Translations under genes and position numbers: made by a program | Notes under the pieces: generated by a model | The model's database searches: none | Told to the model about the DNA's origin: nothing | The model's input: only the letters and a program-made list of their open reading frames with translations | In this document: positions 8,118 to 18,564 of the stretch, piece by piece | Layout of the letters: each line of letters opens with the position of its first letter | Numbering within the stretch: position 1 is the stretch's first letter | NCBI GenBank assembly: GCA_021325655.1 | Contig: JAJPGT010000020.1 | Location: 62,001 to 126,000 of the forward strand | Reading direction: 5' to 3' | DNA length: 64,000 nt | DNA from: Pseudomonadota bacterium | GTDB taxonomy: Bacteria > Chloroflexota > UBA6077 > JAJPGT01

Positions 8118-8441
8118 GTGATCTACGAGCTGCGCACCTACTGGCCCGCCCCCGGCAAGATGCCGGCCCTGCACCGCCGCTTTCGAGATCACACCCTCCG
8201 GCTGTTCGACAAGCATGGAATAAAGGTGGTGGGTTTCTGGGAGACCTACATCGGCCCGGGGCCTTCGCTCGTGTACATCCTCGGTTACGAAGACCTGGGG
8301 CATCGCCAGCGGGCATGGGACAGCTTCAGCAACGACCCGGAGTGGATCGCCGCGCGGGAGGAGAGCGAGCGCGATGGTCCGCTGCTGGCACGGATTGAGT
8401 CGAGCATCCTGAAGGGCACGCCCTACGGACCGAACGCCTAG
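8118..8441 (+). CDS. NIPSNAP family protein
   Basis: This is a 107-residue ferredoxin-like (dimeric alpha/beta barrel) protein. Starting at GTG 8118 gives the typical family opening VIYELRTYWPAPGKMPALH, with GGAG 7 nt upstream. Further family features are the FxExHG-like FDKHGIKVVGFWE and the C-terminal WDSFSNDPEWIAAREESE. Bacterial NIPSNAP proteins are often near degradation enzymes but their reactions are mostly unknown. The gene precedes an SDR gene by 51 nt and may be co-transcribed with it. Confidence 0.85.
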   Translation: MIYELRTYWPAPGKMPALHRRFRDHTLRLFDKHGIKVVGFWETYIGPGPSLVYILGYEDLGHRQRAWDSFSNDPEWIAAREESERDGPLLARIESSILKGTPYGPNA

Positions 8442-8492
8442 CGGCGTGGCCGCCCGCGCGACGCCCCACATGAGGGACGGGAGGAGCGAGGT

Positions 8493-9275
8493 ATGGACCT
8501 GGGCTTGCGGGGCAAAGCCGCGCTCGTCACGGGGTCGAGCCGGGGGCTGGGCCGCGCCATCGCACTGGAGCTGGCACGGGAAGGCAGCCGGGTCTGCCTC
8601 AGCGCGCGGGGCCGGGAGGCCCTGGAGCAGACACTGGCAGAGGTTCAGGCGCTCGGCGTCGACGCCATCGCCGTCGCGGCCGATCTCACCACGAGCGAGG
8701 GCCTCCGCCAGGTCGTCGAGCGCACCCTGGAGGCGTTCGGCCAGATCGACATCCTGGTCAACAACGTCGGCGGCGCAACCGGCACCTCCTTCGAGCAGAC
8801 CAGCGAAGCGGACTGGGAGCGGGCGCTAGACTGGAATCTGCTCCCCGCCGTTCGCGCCTGCCAGCTTGTCGTGCCCCACATGAAGGCCCGGGGGAGCGGC
8901 GCCATCGTCAACATCGTGTCGATCTACGGTCGGGAATCGGCCAGCCCGCTGATCAACCGGCCCACGTACGTAGCCGCGAAGGCGGCGGAGATCGGGCTGG
9001 CGAAGTCGCTGGCGTTGGAGCTCGCGCCTTACGGCATCCGCGTCAACTCCGTTGCCCCCGGGTCGATCCTGTTCCCGGGGGGGAGCTGGGAGCGGCGGCA
9101 ACAGGCAGACCCGGAGTGGATCGAGCGGTTCATCCAGCGAGAGCTTCCGCTGGGGCGCTTTGGCCGGCCGGAGGAGATTGGTCGCGTGGTCGCCTTCCTG
9201 GTGTCCGAGGCGGCGAGCCTGATCGTCGGGGCGTGCCTGAACGTCGATGGCGGGCAGTCGCGCTCGCTGATCTAG
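8493..9275 (+). CDS. Short-chain dehydrogenase/reductase
   Basis: This 260-residue classical SDR uses NAD(P)(H) to oxidise or reduce a hydroxyl/keto group. It shows the Rossmann motif TGSSRGLG (residues 14-21), NNVGG near 90, the catalytic Ser in IVNIVSIYGRE, and the YxxxK pair in YVAAKAAEIGLAKSLALEL. The C-terminal part (LPLGRFGRPEEIGRVVAFLV and LNVDGGQSRSLI) is typical of the 3-oxoacyl-ACP-reductase-like branch. GGGAGG precedes ATG 8493. The substrate is not predictable. Confidence 0.9.
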   Translation: MDLGLRGKAALVTGSSRGLGRAIALELAREGSRVCLSARGREALEQTLAEVQALGVDAIAVAADLTTSEGLRQVVERTLEAFGQIDILVNNVGGATGTSFEQTSEADWERALDWNLLPAVRACQLVVPHMKARGSGAIVNIVSIYGRESASPLINRPTYVAAKAAEIGLAKSLALELAPYGIRVNSVAPGSILFPGGSWERRQQADPEWIERFIQRELPLGRFGRPEEIGRVVAFLVSEAASLIVGACLNVDGGQSRSLI

Positions 9276-9284
9276 AGGGAAAAC

Positions 9285-9556
9285 ACAGGACCGAGGGAAA
9301 TTCCCTCGGTCCCGGAAGCCTGCACGATCTTCGAAAGGAGAACTCCTGAAGCGCCACCCGGCTTCACTGAAGCCACACTCCCCGTTCTGCGGGATTTCTG
9401 GATGGCTCAGGAGCGTTGAGCCGCCCCGTCCCCCATGTGGGTCCGGGGCCTATCTGTCAACCTGGAACCTCACCAGGAAGGCTAGATTCGGCTTCTTGAG
9501 CATAGCGCAGACCCCCTCCTTATCGAAGGATCGGGGGCAGACCGCTCAGATCTGCC
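9285..9556 (-). ncRNA. Candidate structured RNA gene (6S-like layout, unidentified)
   Basis: The minus strand holds a promoter (9563-9591), about 260 nt of hairpin-rich sequence, and a strong terminator (9288-9312), with no protein frame. Helices I can draw on the minus strand include CCTGG/CCAGG, GCCCCG/CGGGGC, GGCTCA/TGAGCC, GGCTTCA/TGAAGCC and AGGAG/CTCCT. GAAGCC at 9490-9495 pairs with GGCTTC at 9315-9320 and closes a domain of about 180 nt right before the terminator, a layout like 6S RNA. A second TATGCT box at 9499-9504 could start a shorter transcript. I find no conserved core of RNase P, SRP RNA, tmRNA or a known riboswitch, so the identity is open. Confidence 0.45.
9288..9312 (-). 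terminator. Hairpin terminator (minus strand, possibly bidirectional)
   Basis: A 12-bp inverted repeat GGACCGAGGGAA / TTCCCTCGGTCC lies around a single central base. On the minus strand it is followed by TGTGTTTT, a usable U-rich tail, so it most likely ends the minus-strand RNA. It also lies 13 nt after the SDR stop codon and may help to end that transcript. Confidence 0.65.
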
Positions 9557-9562
9557 AGGCAC

Positions 9563-9591
9563 AGCATAGCACACCCGCGCCGCGGCCGCAA
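9563..9591 (-). promoter_or_regulatory. Sigma-70-type promoter for the candidate RNA
   Basis: On the minus strand TTGCGG (9586-9591) and TATGCT (9563-9568) are separated by exactly 17 nt. Transcription would start near 9556. Confidence 0.5.
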
Positions 9592-9774
9592 GGGCAATTG
9601 CTGGTCGAGATGTTGAGAGGGGCCTTTGAGCCGTCCCGGGCGTAGGAGTCCGCGGCGCCTGGTACCGGTGCTCTGAACGCGGCCTGCACAGCCCGACACC
9701 TTCCAATAGAGCCCATCCCAGGTGGAACGCGGCCTTGCTCCACTGGCCCGCGTTGTGTAGACTTCAAAAGCCAC

Positions 9775-9851
9775 GCGCGCGTAGCTCAGTGGATTAGAGC
9801 GCAGCCCTGCGGAGGCTGAGGCCGTGGGTTCGAATCCCGCCGCGCGTACCA
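9775..9851 (+). tRNA. tRNA-Arg, anticodon GCG
   Basis: A full cloverleaf is present: acceptor GCGCGCG/CGCGCGT (one G-U pair at 1-72), U8-A9, D-stem GCTC/GAGC, anticodon stem CAGCC/GGCTG with loop CTGCGGA (anticodon at 9809-9811), variable AGGCC, and T-arm GTGGG-TTCGAAT-CCCGC. CCA is encoded (9849-9851). Anticodon GCG reads CGC and CGU. Most bacteria use an ACG (inosine) tRNA for this box. Confidence 0.93.
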
Positions 9852-9866
9852 GAGCTCGGCTCCGCT

Positions 9867-9915
9867 GACCGCCGGTGTCCCTGCCAGCGCTGCTTGGCGG
9901 TTCACACCGGCGGTC
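9867..9915 (+). terminator. Long hairpin terminator after tRNA-Arg
   Basis: GACCGCCGGTGT (9867-9878) pairs perfectly with ACACCGGCGGTC (9904-9915); the loop has an inner GCCA/TGGC pair. The following GTCGTCTTCTTGT is pyrimidine-rich. It starts 16 nt after the tRNA CCA. Confidence 0.6.
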
Positions 9916-9973
9916 GTCGTCTTCTTGTCGGGCCGGCGTCGCTCTCCAGCGGGTGGGTGTGGGGCACGCGCGG

Positions 9974-10615
9974 ATGGAACGGAAGCGACTGGTTGCCGAG
10001 CGCTTTCGCCGTATCTGGCAGATCGTCGAGCACATCGCCCGCGAGCCCGGCCGGAGCCGCTCCGACCTCGCCCGGCACTTCTCCCTGAGCGAGCGCCAGG
10101 TCCAGGCTGACCTGAACATCATCCGCACCAGCATGCGCCTGCCGCTGGTCCGCCGGCAGGGCTACCGCTTCGCCGGCGACCAGACACCGGGCGACGAGTG
10201 CTTCAACCTCTCCGAGGCCCAGCTCCTGGTGATGGTGCTGCGCCGCGCCTCCCGCGATCGTTCGCTACCCGCCGACCGTGTCCAGGCGCTGCTGAGCAAG
10301 CTGCCGCTGCTGTTCCCGCCCCACCTGCGCCGGCTCGTCGAAAAGACGCTCGAGGCGGTCAACGATCCCCGTTCCGGGCGGCACCAGCAGGTCTTCGCCG
10401 CGCTTGCCGACGCGCTGCTGCAGCATACCGCGGTGAAGCTGCACTACCCACCCGGTGATCTCGCCTCCCCGCTGCAGGAGCCGATCGTCTACCCGGAACT
10501 GTTGCTGCCCTACGAGGATTCCTGGTACCTCATCGGTACGGTGAAGCAGCGCGGCCGGGTAATGATGTTTCCCCTGGACACCGTCCTGGCGGTCAGCCCC
10601 GCCGCTGACCTGTAA
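9974..10615 (+). CDS. HTH/WYL-domain transcriptional regulator, short form
   Basis: This 213-residue protein has an N-terminal winged helix (DLARHFSLSERQVQADLNII, about residues 36-55, then LVRRQGYRFAG) and a C-terminal region that includes the WYL signature itself (YEDSWYLIGTVKQRGRVMMF). The usual length of YafY-type WYL regulators is about 310 residues; here the frame ends soon after the WYL motif, so the C-terminal extension is missing and the ligand domain is minimal. WYL proteins sense nucleic-acid or nucleotide ligands and repress or activate nearby genes. ATG 9974 is chosen as the first start before the conserved helix. A sortase gene follows after 12 nt. Confidence 0.75.
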   Translation: MERKRLVAERFRRIWQIVEHIAREPGRSRSDLARHFSLSERQVQADLNIIRTSMRLPLVRRQGYRFAGDQTPGDECFNLSEAQLLVMVLRRASRDRSLPADRVQALLSKLPLLFPPHLRRLVEKTLEAVNDPRSGRHQQVFAALADALLQHTAVKLHYPPGDLASPLQEPIVYPELLLPYEDSWYLIGTVKQRGRVMMFPLDTVLAVSPAADL

Positions 10616-10627
10616 CAGCGCATTTTC

Positions 10628-11215
10628 ATGAGGGGCTCGACCACGCGCATCCTGGCTCGCAGCGCCGTCCGAGCGGCTCTCTTCGCGCTCGCGCTCGGGC
10701 TATACGCCGCGTCGGGCGCGCTGGCGCAGGCCGGCGCCCCGGCGCAGCCGTCGGACAGCCCGCTCTCGCCCGGCACCCCGCTGCGGCTGGTCCAGCCCAG
10801 GCTGGGGATCGACGCCCCGATCGTCCCACTCGGCCAGACAGATGATGGGGCGATGGCCGCCCCGAGCGACCCGGACACGATCGGCTGGTGGTCGCTGGGG
10901 GCCGACGCGAGCCAGGAGGGCAACGTGGTGCTGGCCGGCCACGTCAACTGGGCCGGACGGCTGCGTGTCTTCGGCCGGCTGGATCAGGCCGTGCCCGGGG
11001 ACGTGTTCTATCTGACCGATGCCTCAGGTACTGAATGGGGCTACGTGGTTATCTGGAAGCGCCTGTACGACGCCCAGAGCGCGCCGCTCGAGGAGATCTT
11101 CCTGCCCGACGCCCCCGGCCACCAGCTCACGCTGATCACCTGCGGCGGGCGCTATATCCCGGCCGCGCGGGAGTATCTCGACCGAATCATCGTCCGGGCT
11201 CAGCGGATCGAGTAG
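10628..11215 (+). CDS. Sortase, class F-like
   Basis: This 195-residue exported cysteine transpeptidase has an N-terminal signal/anchor (residues 12-34: ALFALALGLYAASGALAQA). The catalytic set is visible: His in VVLAGHVNWAG, Cys in LTLITCGGRY, and Arg in AAREYLDRIIV. Spacing and the TLITCGG motif fit class E/F sortases, which are found in Actinobacteria and Chloroflexota and attach proteins to surface polymers. No LPxTG substrate gene lies next to it. It converges with xseB, 9 nt apart. Confidence 0.85.
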   Translation: MRGSTTRILARSAVRAALFALALGLYAASGALAQAGAPAQPSDSPLSPGTPLRLVQPRLGIDAPIVPLGQTDDGAMAAPSDPDTIGWWSLGADASQEGNVVLAGHVNWAGRLRVFGRLDQAVPGDVFYLTDASGTEWGYVVIWKRLYDAQSAPLEEIFLPDAPGHQLTLITCGGRYIPAAREYLDRIIVRAQRIE

Positions 11216-11224
11216 CCCCGGGAC

Positions 11225-11452
11225 TCAGCGGTCGGCGGGCAGCTCACCGGGCTCCGGCTCGGACTCCTCGACCAGGCGCGTCACCCGCAGCTCGGCCTGG
11301 TCCAGCATTCGCTCACACAGGTGATACAGGGCGATGCCCCGCTCGAAGCTCGCCAGCGACTCATCAAGGGTGAGGCCCCCCTGCTCAAGCCGCGCGACCA
11401 TCTCCTGCAGCGCGGCAAACGCCTCTTCAAAGGTGAGCTGCTGCTCGTCCAT
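11225..11452 (-). CDS. xseB: Exodeoxyribonuclease VII small subunit
   Basis: This 75-residue protein has the family's helical hairpin: LTFEEAFAALQEMVARLEQG then LTLDESLASFERGIALYHLC. It pairs with XseA to form exonuclease VII, which degrades single-stranded DNA. ATG 11452 is chosen for the conserved MDEQQLTFEEA opening; it lies inside the last codons of xseA (26-nt overlap), so translation is probably coupled. It is the last gene of the dprA-to-xseB operon. Confidence 0.92.
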   Translation of the reverse strand: MDEQQLTFEEAFAALQEMVARLEQGGLTLDESLASFERGIALYHLCERMLDQAELRVTRLVEESEPEPGELPADR

Positions 11453-12686
11453 CGCGCTCCTGTTCTGGCATCGGCAGGGAACGCGCCTCGGCCGTTCGCA
11501 CGCGAACCCCCACCTGCCCGTCAATCACCCGGATCACCAGCTCCGCGTCGGGTGCGGCCGCCCGCCACGATCGAACCAGGGTGCCGTCCTCCGCGCACAC
11601 CAGACTATAGCCCCGCCGCATCGTCTGCGCCGGGCTCAGCGCCTGGAGCTGCGCCCCGGCCGCTTGCACGTCTCGCCTGGCGAGCGCGTACCGATGCCGC
11701 AGCGCCTGCCGCGCGCGCCGCAGTGTGTCCGACACCTGCCCTCGCAGCCGCGCCACCTCGGCGAGCGGTGAGCGGAGCATCAGCCGGTCCCGCGCGTCTT
11801 CCAGGTCCATCCGGTCCAGCCGCAGCCGCTCCCGCATCGCGCTGGCCAGCCACTCAGCCGCCTGGTCGATCTCCCGGCGCAGGACCGCTACGTCGGGAGC
11901 GATCAGCTCCGCCGCCGCCGAGGGCGTAGGCGCTCGCAGGTCCGCCACCAGGTCCAGCAAGGTGTAATCCGTCTCGTGGCCGATGGCGGAGACCAGCGGG
12001 ACACGCGAGGCGAATGCCGCCCGCACCACCCGCTCGTCGTTGAAGCAGGAGAGATCGCCCTCGGAGCCGCCGCCCCGGGCGACGACGATCAGGTCCAGGT
12101 GGGCCTGCTCCGCGTGGCGGTTGAGCCGGGCGAGAGCGTCGACGATCTCGCGGGGCGCCTGCTCGCCCTGCACCGAGGCCGGGGCGAAGATGACCTCCGC
12201 CAGCGGGTAGCGGCGGGCCAGCACGGTGAGGATGTCGTGGATGACGGCCCCGCCATCGGAGGAGATCACGCCGATGGCGCGCGGAAAGGCCGGCAGCGGT
12301 CGCTTGCGGCTTGGATCGAACAGCCCTTCCGCCTCGAGCTGCCGCTTGAGCGCCTCGAGCTGGATTCGGGCCAGGCCCATGCCTTCCGGATACACCTGGT
12401 CCACCAGCAGATCGCAGGAGCCGCGCGGCTCGTAGAAGCTCAGCACCCCGTGCAGCACCACCGCGTCGCCCGCTTCTGGCAGCGCTGCGAGGCGGGGGAG
12501 ATGGCCGCGAAACAGGATGCAGCGGAGCTGGGCGCCGTCGCCGCGGAGGCTGAAGTAGAGGTGCCCGCTGGGAGCGCGGGAGAGGTCGCCTACCTCGCCG
12601 CGCAGCCAGAGGTCGCTCAGCACCTCGTCCGTCTGGAACAGGTCGTTGATGTACCCGGTGATCTGAGCGACTTCGTAGACGCGCAT
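11427..12686 (-). CDS. xseA: Exodeoxyribonuclease VII large subunit
   Basis: The 419-residue length is normal for the family. An N-terminal OB-fold (YEVAQITGYINDLFQTDEVL, WLRGEVGDLSRAPSGHLYFSL) is followed by the catalytic core with GVISSDGGAVIHDILTVLAR, VVARGGGSEGDLSCFNDERV and SAIGHETDYTLLDLVADLRA, then APTPSAAAELIAPD, and a long coiled coil to the C-terminus. ATG 12686 gives the conserved MRVYEVAQIT start; the frame upstream is non-homologous. The end overlaps xseB by 26 nt. Confidence 0.95.
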   Translation of the reverse strand: MRVYEVAQITGYINDLFQTDEVLSDLWLRGEVGDLSRAPSGHLYFSLRGDGAQLRCILFRGHLPRLAALPEAGDAVVLHGVLSFYEPRGSCDLLVDQVYPEGMGLARIQLEALKRQLEAEGLFDPSRKRPLPAFPRAIGVISSDGGAVIHDILTVLARRYPLAEVIFAPASVQGEQAPREIVDALARLNRHAEQAHLDLIVVARGGGSEGDLSCFNDERVVRAAFASRVPLVSAIGHETDYTLLDLVADLRAPTPSAAAELIAPDVAVLRREIDQAAEWLASAMRERLRLDRMDLEDARDRLMLRSPLAEVARLRGQVSDTLRRARQALRHRYALARRDVQAAGAQLQALSPAQTMRRGYSLVCAEDGTLVRSWRAAAPDAELVIRVIDGQVGVRVRTAEARSLPMPEQERDGRAAAHL

Positions 12687-12759
12687 CGGGGCCCCCGCCG
12701 TGCGTGCGATTGTGCCTGCTCGGAGCCGCCCCGCGCCAGCGATAGAGGCTTGCCTGTTG

Positions 12760-13251
12760 TCAGGTCGACGGGCGGAGCAGCAGGATCGGCTGGCCGTACT
12801 CGACCGCGTGGCCGTCCTGCACCAGCACCCGCTCCAGGGTGCCCGCCACCGGCGCCTCGAGGAGGTGCGGGACGCGGAGCGCTTCGACGATCGCCAGCGG
12901 CTGTCCTGGCCGCACCGCCTCGCCCTCGCGGGCGAGCGCCTCTGCCCCCGGCTCTTTGCCACGGAAGAACAGGCCGACGAGCGACGAGCGGACGACGACC
13001 AGGCCGGCGAAGGGATCGTCCGCCGGCTCGACGCCGCGCGCCTCGGGCGCGGCCTGCCCGACTGGTGGCGGCGCGGCCGCCGCTCGGGTGGGCTCGCGCC
13101 GGATGAGCACCCGGGCCCCGTGATGCTCCACCTCCAGCTCTTCCACGTCCGTGCCGGCCACCAGGTCGAGCAGCGCGCGGACGTCCGCCGCGGGCAGGAG
13201 GTCCTCCGGGTCTTCAGCGGCACGCCTGGGTTCGAGATCGCGGTTCGGCAC
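12760..13251 (-). CDS. Acetyl-CoA carboxylase BCCP-like protein lacking the biotinyl lysine
   Basis: This 163-residue protein has the architecture of AccB: an N-terminal helical/strand region (VRALLDLVAGTDVEELEVEH, HHGARVLIRR), a Pro/Ala linker and a C-terminal biotinyl-like domain (residues about 85-163). The normal (E)AMKM site is VEALRVPHLLEA, so the lysine that is biotinylated in working carrier proteins is Arg. The rest of the fold is kept (VAGTLERVLVQDGHAVEYGQ). It follows efp by 3 nt, the classic efp-accB order, but accC is absent. Possibilities are a non-biotinylated structural or regulatory paralogue or a decaying gene. The start is GTG 13251. Confidence 0.8.
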   Translation of the reverse strand: MPNRDLEPRRAAEDPEDLLPAADVRALLDLVAGTDVEELEVEHHGARVLIRREPTRAAAAPPPVGQAAPEARGVEPADDPFAGLVVVRSSLVGLFFRGKEPGAEALAREGEAVRPGQPLAIVEALRVPHLLEAPVAGTLERVLVQDGHAVEYGQPILLLRPST

Positions 13252-13254
13252 GGA

Positions 13255-13812
13255 TTAGACTCGGGTAATGTAGCTGCCGTCGCGAGTGTCCACCCGGATC
13301 ACGTCGCCAACGTTCACGAATAGTGGCACCTGCACCGTCAGCCCGGTCTCCAGCGTGGCCGGCTTGGTTCCGCCTGTCGCCGTGTCGCCCTTGAAGCCGG
13401 GCTCGGTGTGGGTCACCCGCAGATCCACGGTAATCGGCAGCTCTACCCCGATCGGCTCGTCCTGGTAGAACTGCACCTCGAGCTGGAGCCCTTCCTTCAG
13501 GTAGTTCACCGCGTCACCGAGTTGCTCCCGGTTGAGCGCAAACTGGTCGTACGTCTCGACGTTCATGAAATGATACAGGTCGCCGTCGGCGTACAGGAAC
13601 TGCACGGTTTGCGTGTCGAGCCGAATGCGCGGGAACTTGCTCCCCGCCTGGACCGTCTTTTCGACGACAGCGCCGGAGCGGATATCGCGCAGCTTCATCC
13701 GCACCTGGGCGCTGCCGCGCCCGAGCTTCAGGTGCTGATAGTCGAGGACGTTGTACAGGGCGCCATCGATATCGATGATCACCCCCTTGCGGAGCTCACC
13801 GGTGGAGATCAT
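13255..13812 (-). CDS. efp: Elongation factor P
   Basis: This 185-residue, three-domain tRNA-mimic relieves ribosome stalling at polyproline. Domain I includes STGELRKGVIIDIDGALYNV, and the tip loop reads HLKLGRGSAQVRM, which places Arg32 where E. coli has modified Lys34. Domains II and III follow (VETYDQFALNREQLGDAVNY; VELPITVDLRVTHTEPGFKG; TVQVPLFVNVGDVIRVDTRD). AAGGAAGGAAG precedes ATG 13812. The gene sits between the M24 peptidase and the accB-like gene in the operon. Confidence 0.96.
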   Translation of the reverse strand: MISTGELRKGVIIDIDGALYNVLDYQHLKLGRGSAQVRMKLRDIRSGAVVEKTVQAGSKFPRIRLDTQTVQFLYADGDLYHFMNVETYDQFALNREQLGDAVNYLKEGLQLEVQFYQDEPIGVELPITVDLRVTHTEPGFKGDTATGGTKPATLETGLTVQVPLFVNVGDVIRVDTRDGSYITRV

Positions 13813-13822
13813 GCTTCCTTCC

Positions 13823-14929
13823 TTAGAGGGTCAACGACTTGGGCGACTGTGACAGCACCCGCGGGCCGTTCGCTTCCAGCACGACAAGGTCCTCGATTCT
13901 GACCCCGCCCCAGCCGGGCAGGTAGATGCCTGGCTCCACGCTGAAGACCATCCCGGGGCCGAGCCGGTGCGAGCCACGCGCGGGCGACAACCACGGCGGC
14001 TCGTGCACCTCCAGCCCGATACCATGCCCGGTGCCGTGGGTGAACTGGTCGCCGTAGCCCGCCTGCCGAATCACCTCGCGGGCGATCTGGTCCGCCTCGC
14101 GGCCGGTCATCCCCGGCCGGATCTCCCGCTCGGCTGTCTCCTGCGCCCGCAGGACCAGCGCGTGCAGCTCTCGCAGCCGCTCTGACGGCTCGCCAAGGCA
14201 GATGGTGCGGGTCATGTCGGAGCAGTACCCGTTCACCCTGGCGCCGATGTCGATCGTCAGCGGCTCGCCCGGGCGAATCTCGCGGTCGGTCAGCGGCGCA
14301 TGCGGGATCGCCGCGTTCGGGCCGCTGGCGATGATCGAGGGGAATGACGGCTCCGAGCCGTGCTGCTTGAGGTACGACTCGACCTCCCAGGCGATCTGGC
14401 GCTCCGTCAGCCCGGGCCGGAGCACGTTCCAGGTCAGGTGGCGGAAGCAGTCGTCGAGCACGGCTACCGCGGCTTCCAGCTCGCGGAGCTCCGCGGCGTC
14501 CTTCGAGATGCGGAGCTCGTCGATCAGCTCGTTCGCCGCCACTACCTCCGCCGCGCCCTCCAGGCGGCTGCAGAGCCGCTCCCAGATCAGGTATGGCAGG
14601 TGGATGTTCTCGAAGGCGACCCGGCGGACGCCGAGCTTGCGGGTGAGGTCCGCCACCGCGTCCATCGAGAGCTCGACGTTCGGGTAGACGATCACCTCGT
14701 AGTCGGGCGCCTCGGCCCGCGCCATCTCGGCAGTACGGCCATCGGTGAGCAGGTAGGCGGCATTGGCGGTGATGTAGAGATAGCCGGCCGGATCACGCGG
14801 CGGCAGGTCGTGCCCGGTGTAGCCGCTGAGATACTGGCGCGACTCCGGTTGTGAGACAAGGATGGCCTGCGCGCCGAGCCGTTCGAGGCCAGCACGCAGG
14901 CGGGCGAGTCTAGCCTGGTACACCGTCAT
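13823..14929 (-). CDS. M24B metallopeptidase (Xaa-Pro peptidase)
   Basis: This 368-residue protein has a creatinase-like N-terminal domain (ILVSQPESRQYLSGYTGHDL) and a pita-bread catalytic domain with the metal ligands in place: LTIDIGARVNGYCSDMTRTI (two Asp), THGTGHGIGLEVHEPPW (His), VFSVEPGIYLPGWGGVRIED (Glu and final Glu). It releases amino acids N-terminal to proline or cleaves Xaa-Pro dipeptides; the two cannot be separated from sequence alone. It lies 10 nt upstream of efp; the pairing of an M24 peptidase with efp is common in bacteria. Confidence 0.93.
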   Translation of the reverse strand: MTVYQARLARLRAGLERLGAQAILVSQPESRQYLSGYTGHDLPPRDPAGYLYITANAAYLLTDGRTAEMARAEAPDYEVIVYPNVELSMDAVADLTRKLGVRRVAFENIHLPYLIWERLCSRLEGAAEVVAANELIDELRISKDAAELRELEAAVAVLDDCFRHLTWNVLRPGLTERQIAWEVESYLKQHGSEPSFPSIIASGPNAAIPHAPLTDREIRPGEPLTIDIGARVNGYCSDMTRTICLGEPSERLRELHALVLRAQETAEREIRPGMTGREADQIAREVIRQAGYGDQFTHGTGHGIGLEVHEPPWLSPARGSHRLGPGMVFSVEPGIYLPGWGGVRIEDLVVLEANGPRVLSQSPKSLTL

Positions 14930-14986
14930 AGAGCAAACCTCACGGGGTGCGGCCAGGCGCGCTGCAAGCGGGCGCGCCGGGTGGCT

Positions 14987-17478
<2,492 letters not shown>

Positions 17479-17479
<1 letters not shown>

Positions 17480-18564
17480 TAGGCCCTACCTCGTACGTAC
17501 TGCATGCCGCCCACGTGGCGGACGAGTCCCTTCAGCTCCATCACTGTTAGGGTACTCGAAATGGTGGCCATCGGAAGCGCCACCGAGCGGCTGAGCAGAT
17601 CGATGTGCTGCGGCTCCAGCGACAGGTGCCGCAGCAGCTCTTCTTCAATTGGATCGGTCGGGACGGCCCGGGCAACCTCCTGCTGCTGGACCGCCTGCAT
17701 CATATTCAGCTCTTCCAGGACGTCCTGGGCGCAGGTCACCGGCCGAGCGCCATCGCGGATGAGCTGGTGGCAGCCCGCGCTCGCCTGGCTGAAGATGCTC
17801 CCGGGCACGGCGAAGACGTCGCGACCTTGCTCCAGCGCGAAGTCCGCAGTGATCAGCGCCCCGCTGGTCTCGCCCGCCTCCACCACGAGCGTCCCGACGC
17901 ACAGGCCCGCCACAATACGGTTCCGCCGGGGGAAGTTGACCGCGTCGGGCCGAACCCCCAGTGGAAACTCCGTCACCAGCGCGCCCTGCGCGGCGATCTC
18001 CGCCGCCAGCGCCCGATTCTCGGGCGGGTAGACCGTGTCCAGCCCGTTGCCCAGCACCGCGATGGTGCGCCCCCCGGCCTGGAGCGCGGCCCGGTGCGCG
18101 TAGGTGTCGATCCCGCGCGCCAGCCCGCTCACCACGGTCACGCCCGCCGCCGCCAGGTCTGCCGCGAGGCGCTCCGTTGCCTGGCGGCCGTAGGCGGTGG
18201 CCCGCCGGGTGCCGACGATCGCCACTGACCAGCGATCCACCGGCTCGAGCGTTCCCTTGACAAACAACAGTGGAGGCGGGTCCGCTATTTCCCGCAGCGC
18301 CGCCGGGTACTCGGGATCGTCAAGCGCCAGCACCTGGAGGCCGAGCGCCTGCAGTCGCTCCCACTCCCGCTCCGGGTCCAGCCGCTCGCGCAGCAGGAGC
18401 AGCGCCTCGAGCGTCTTGCGCTCCAGCCCGACACTGGCCAGCTCCGCGGGACGGGCGCGCCAGGCCGCCTCCGCCTCGCCGAACTGCTCCAGCAGGCGGC
18501 GGAATGCCGCCGGGCCGATCCCCGGCACCATGGTCAGTACCACCGAGAAGGCACGGGCGTCCAC
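17479..18564 (-). CDS. dprA: DNA-processing protein DprA
   Basis: This 361-residue protein loads RecA on incoming single-stranded DNA during natural transformation. It has an N-terminal helix-hairpin region (LTMVPGIGPAAFRRLLEQFG), a Rossmann core (VAIVGTRRATAYGRQATERL, VVSGLARGIDTYAHRAALQA, AVLGNGLDTVYPPENRALAA, FPRRNRIVAGLC) and a C-terminal winged helix (EELLRHLSLEPQHIDLLSRS). It starts with GTG 18564 and is first in the operon with topA, M24 peptidase, efp, accB-like and xseAB. The 273 nt upstream holds no gene I can support. Confidence 0.95.

Noticed and set aside
9320-9550. T-box, TPP, cobalamin or SAM riboswitch on the plus strand
   Set aside because: None of the conserved cores is present, and promoter and terminator point to a minus-strand RNA.
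11976-13106. 376-codon plus-strand frame across xseA and accB-like
   Set aside because: Antisense of xseA, which has complete family motifs.
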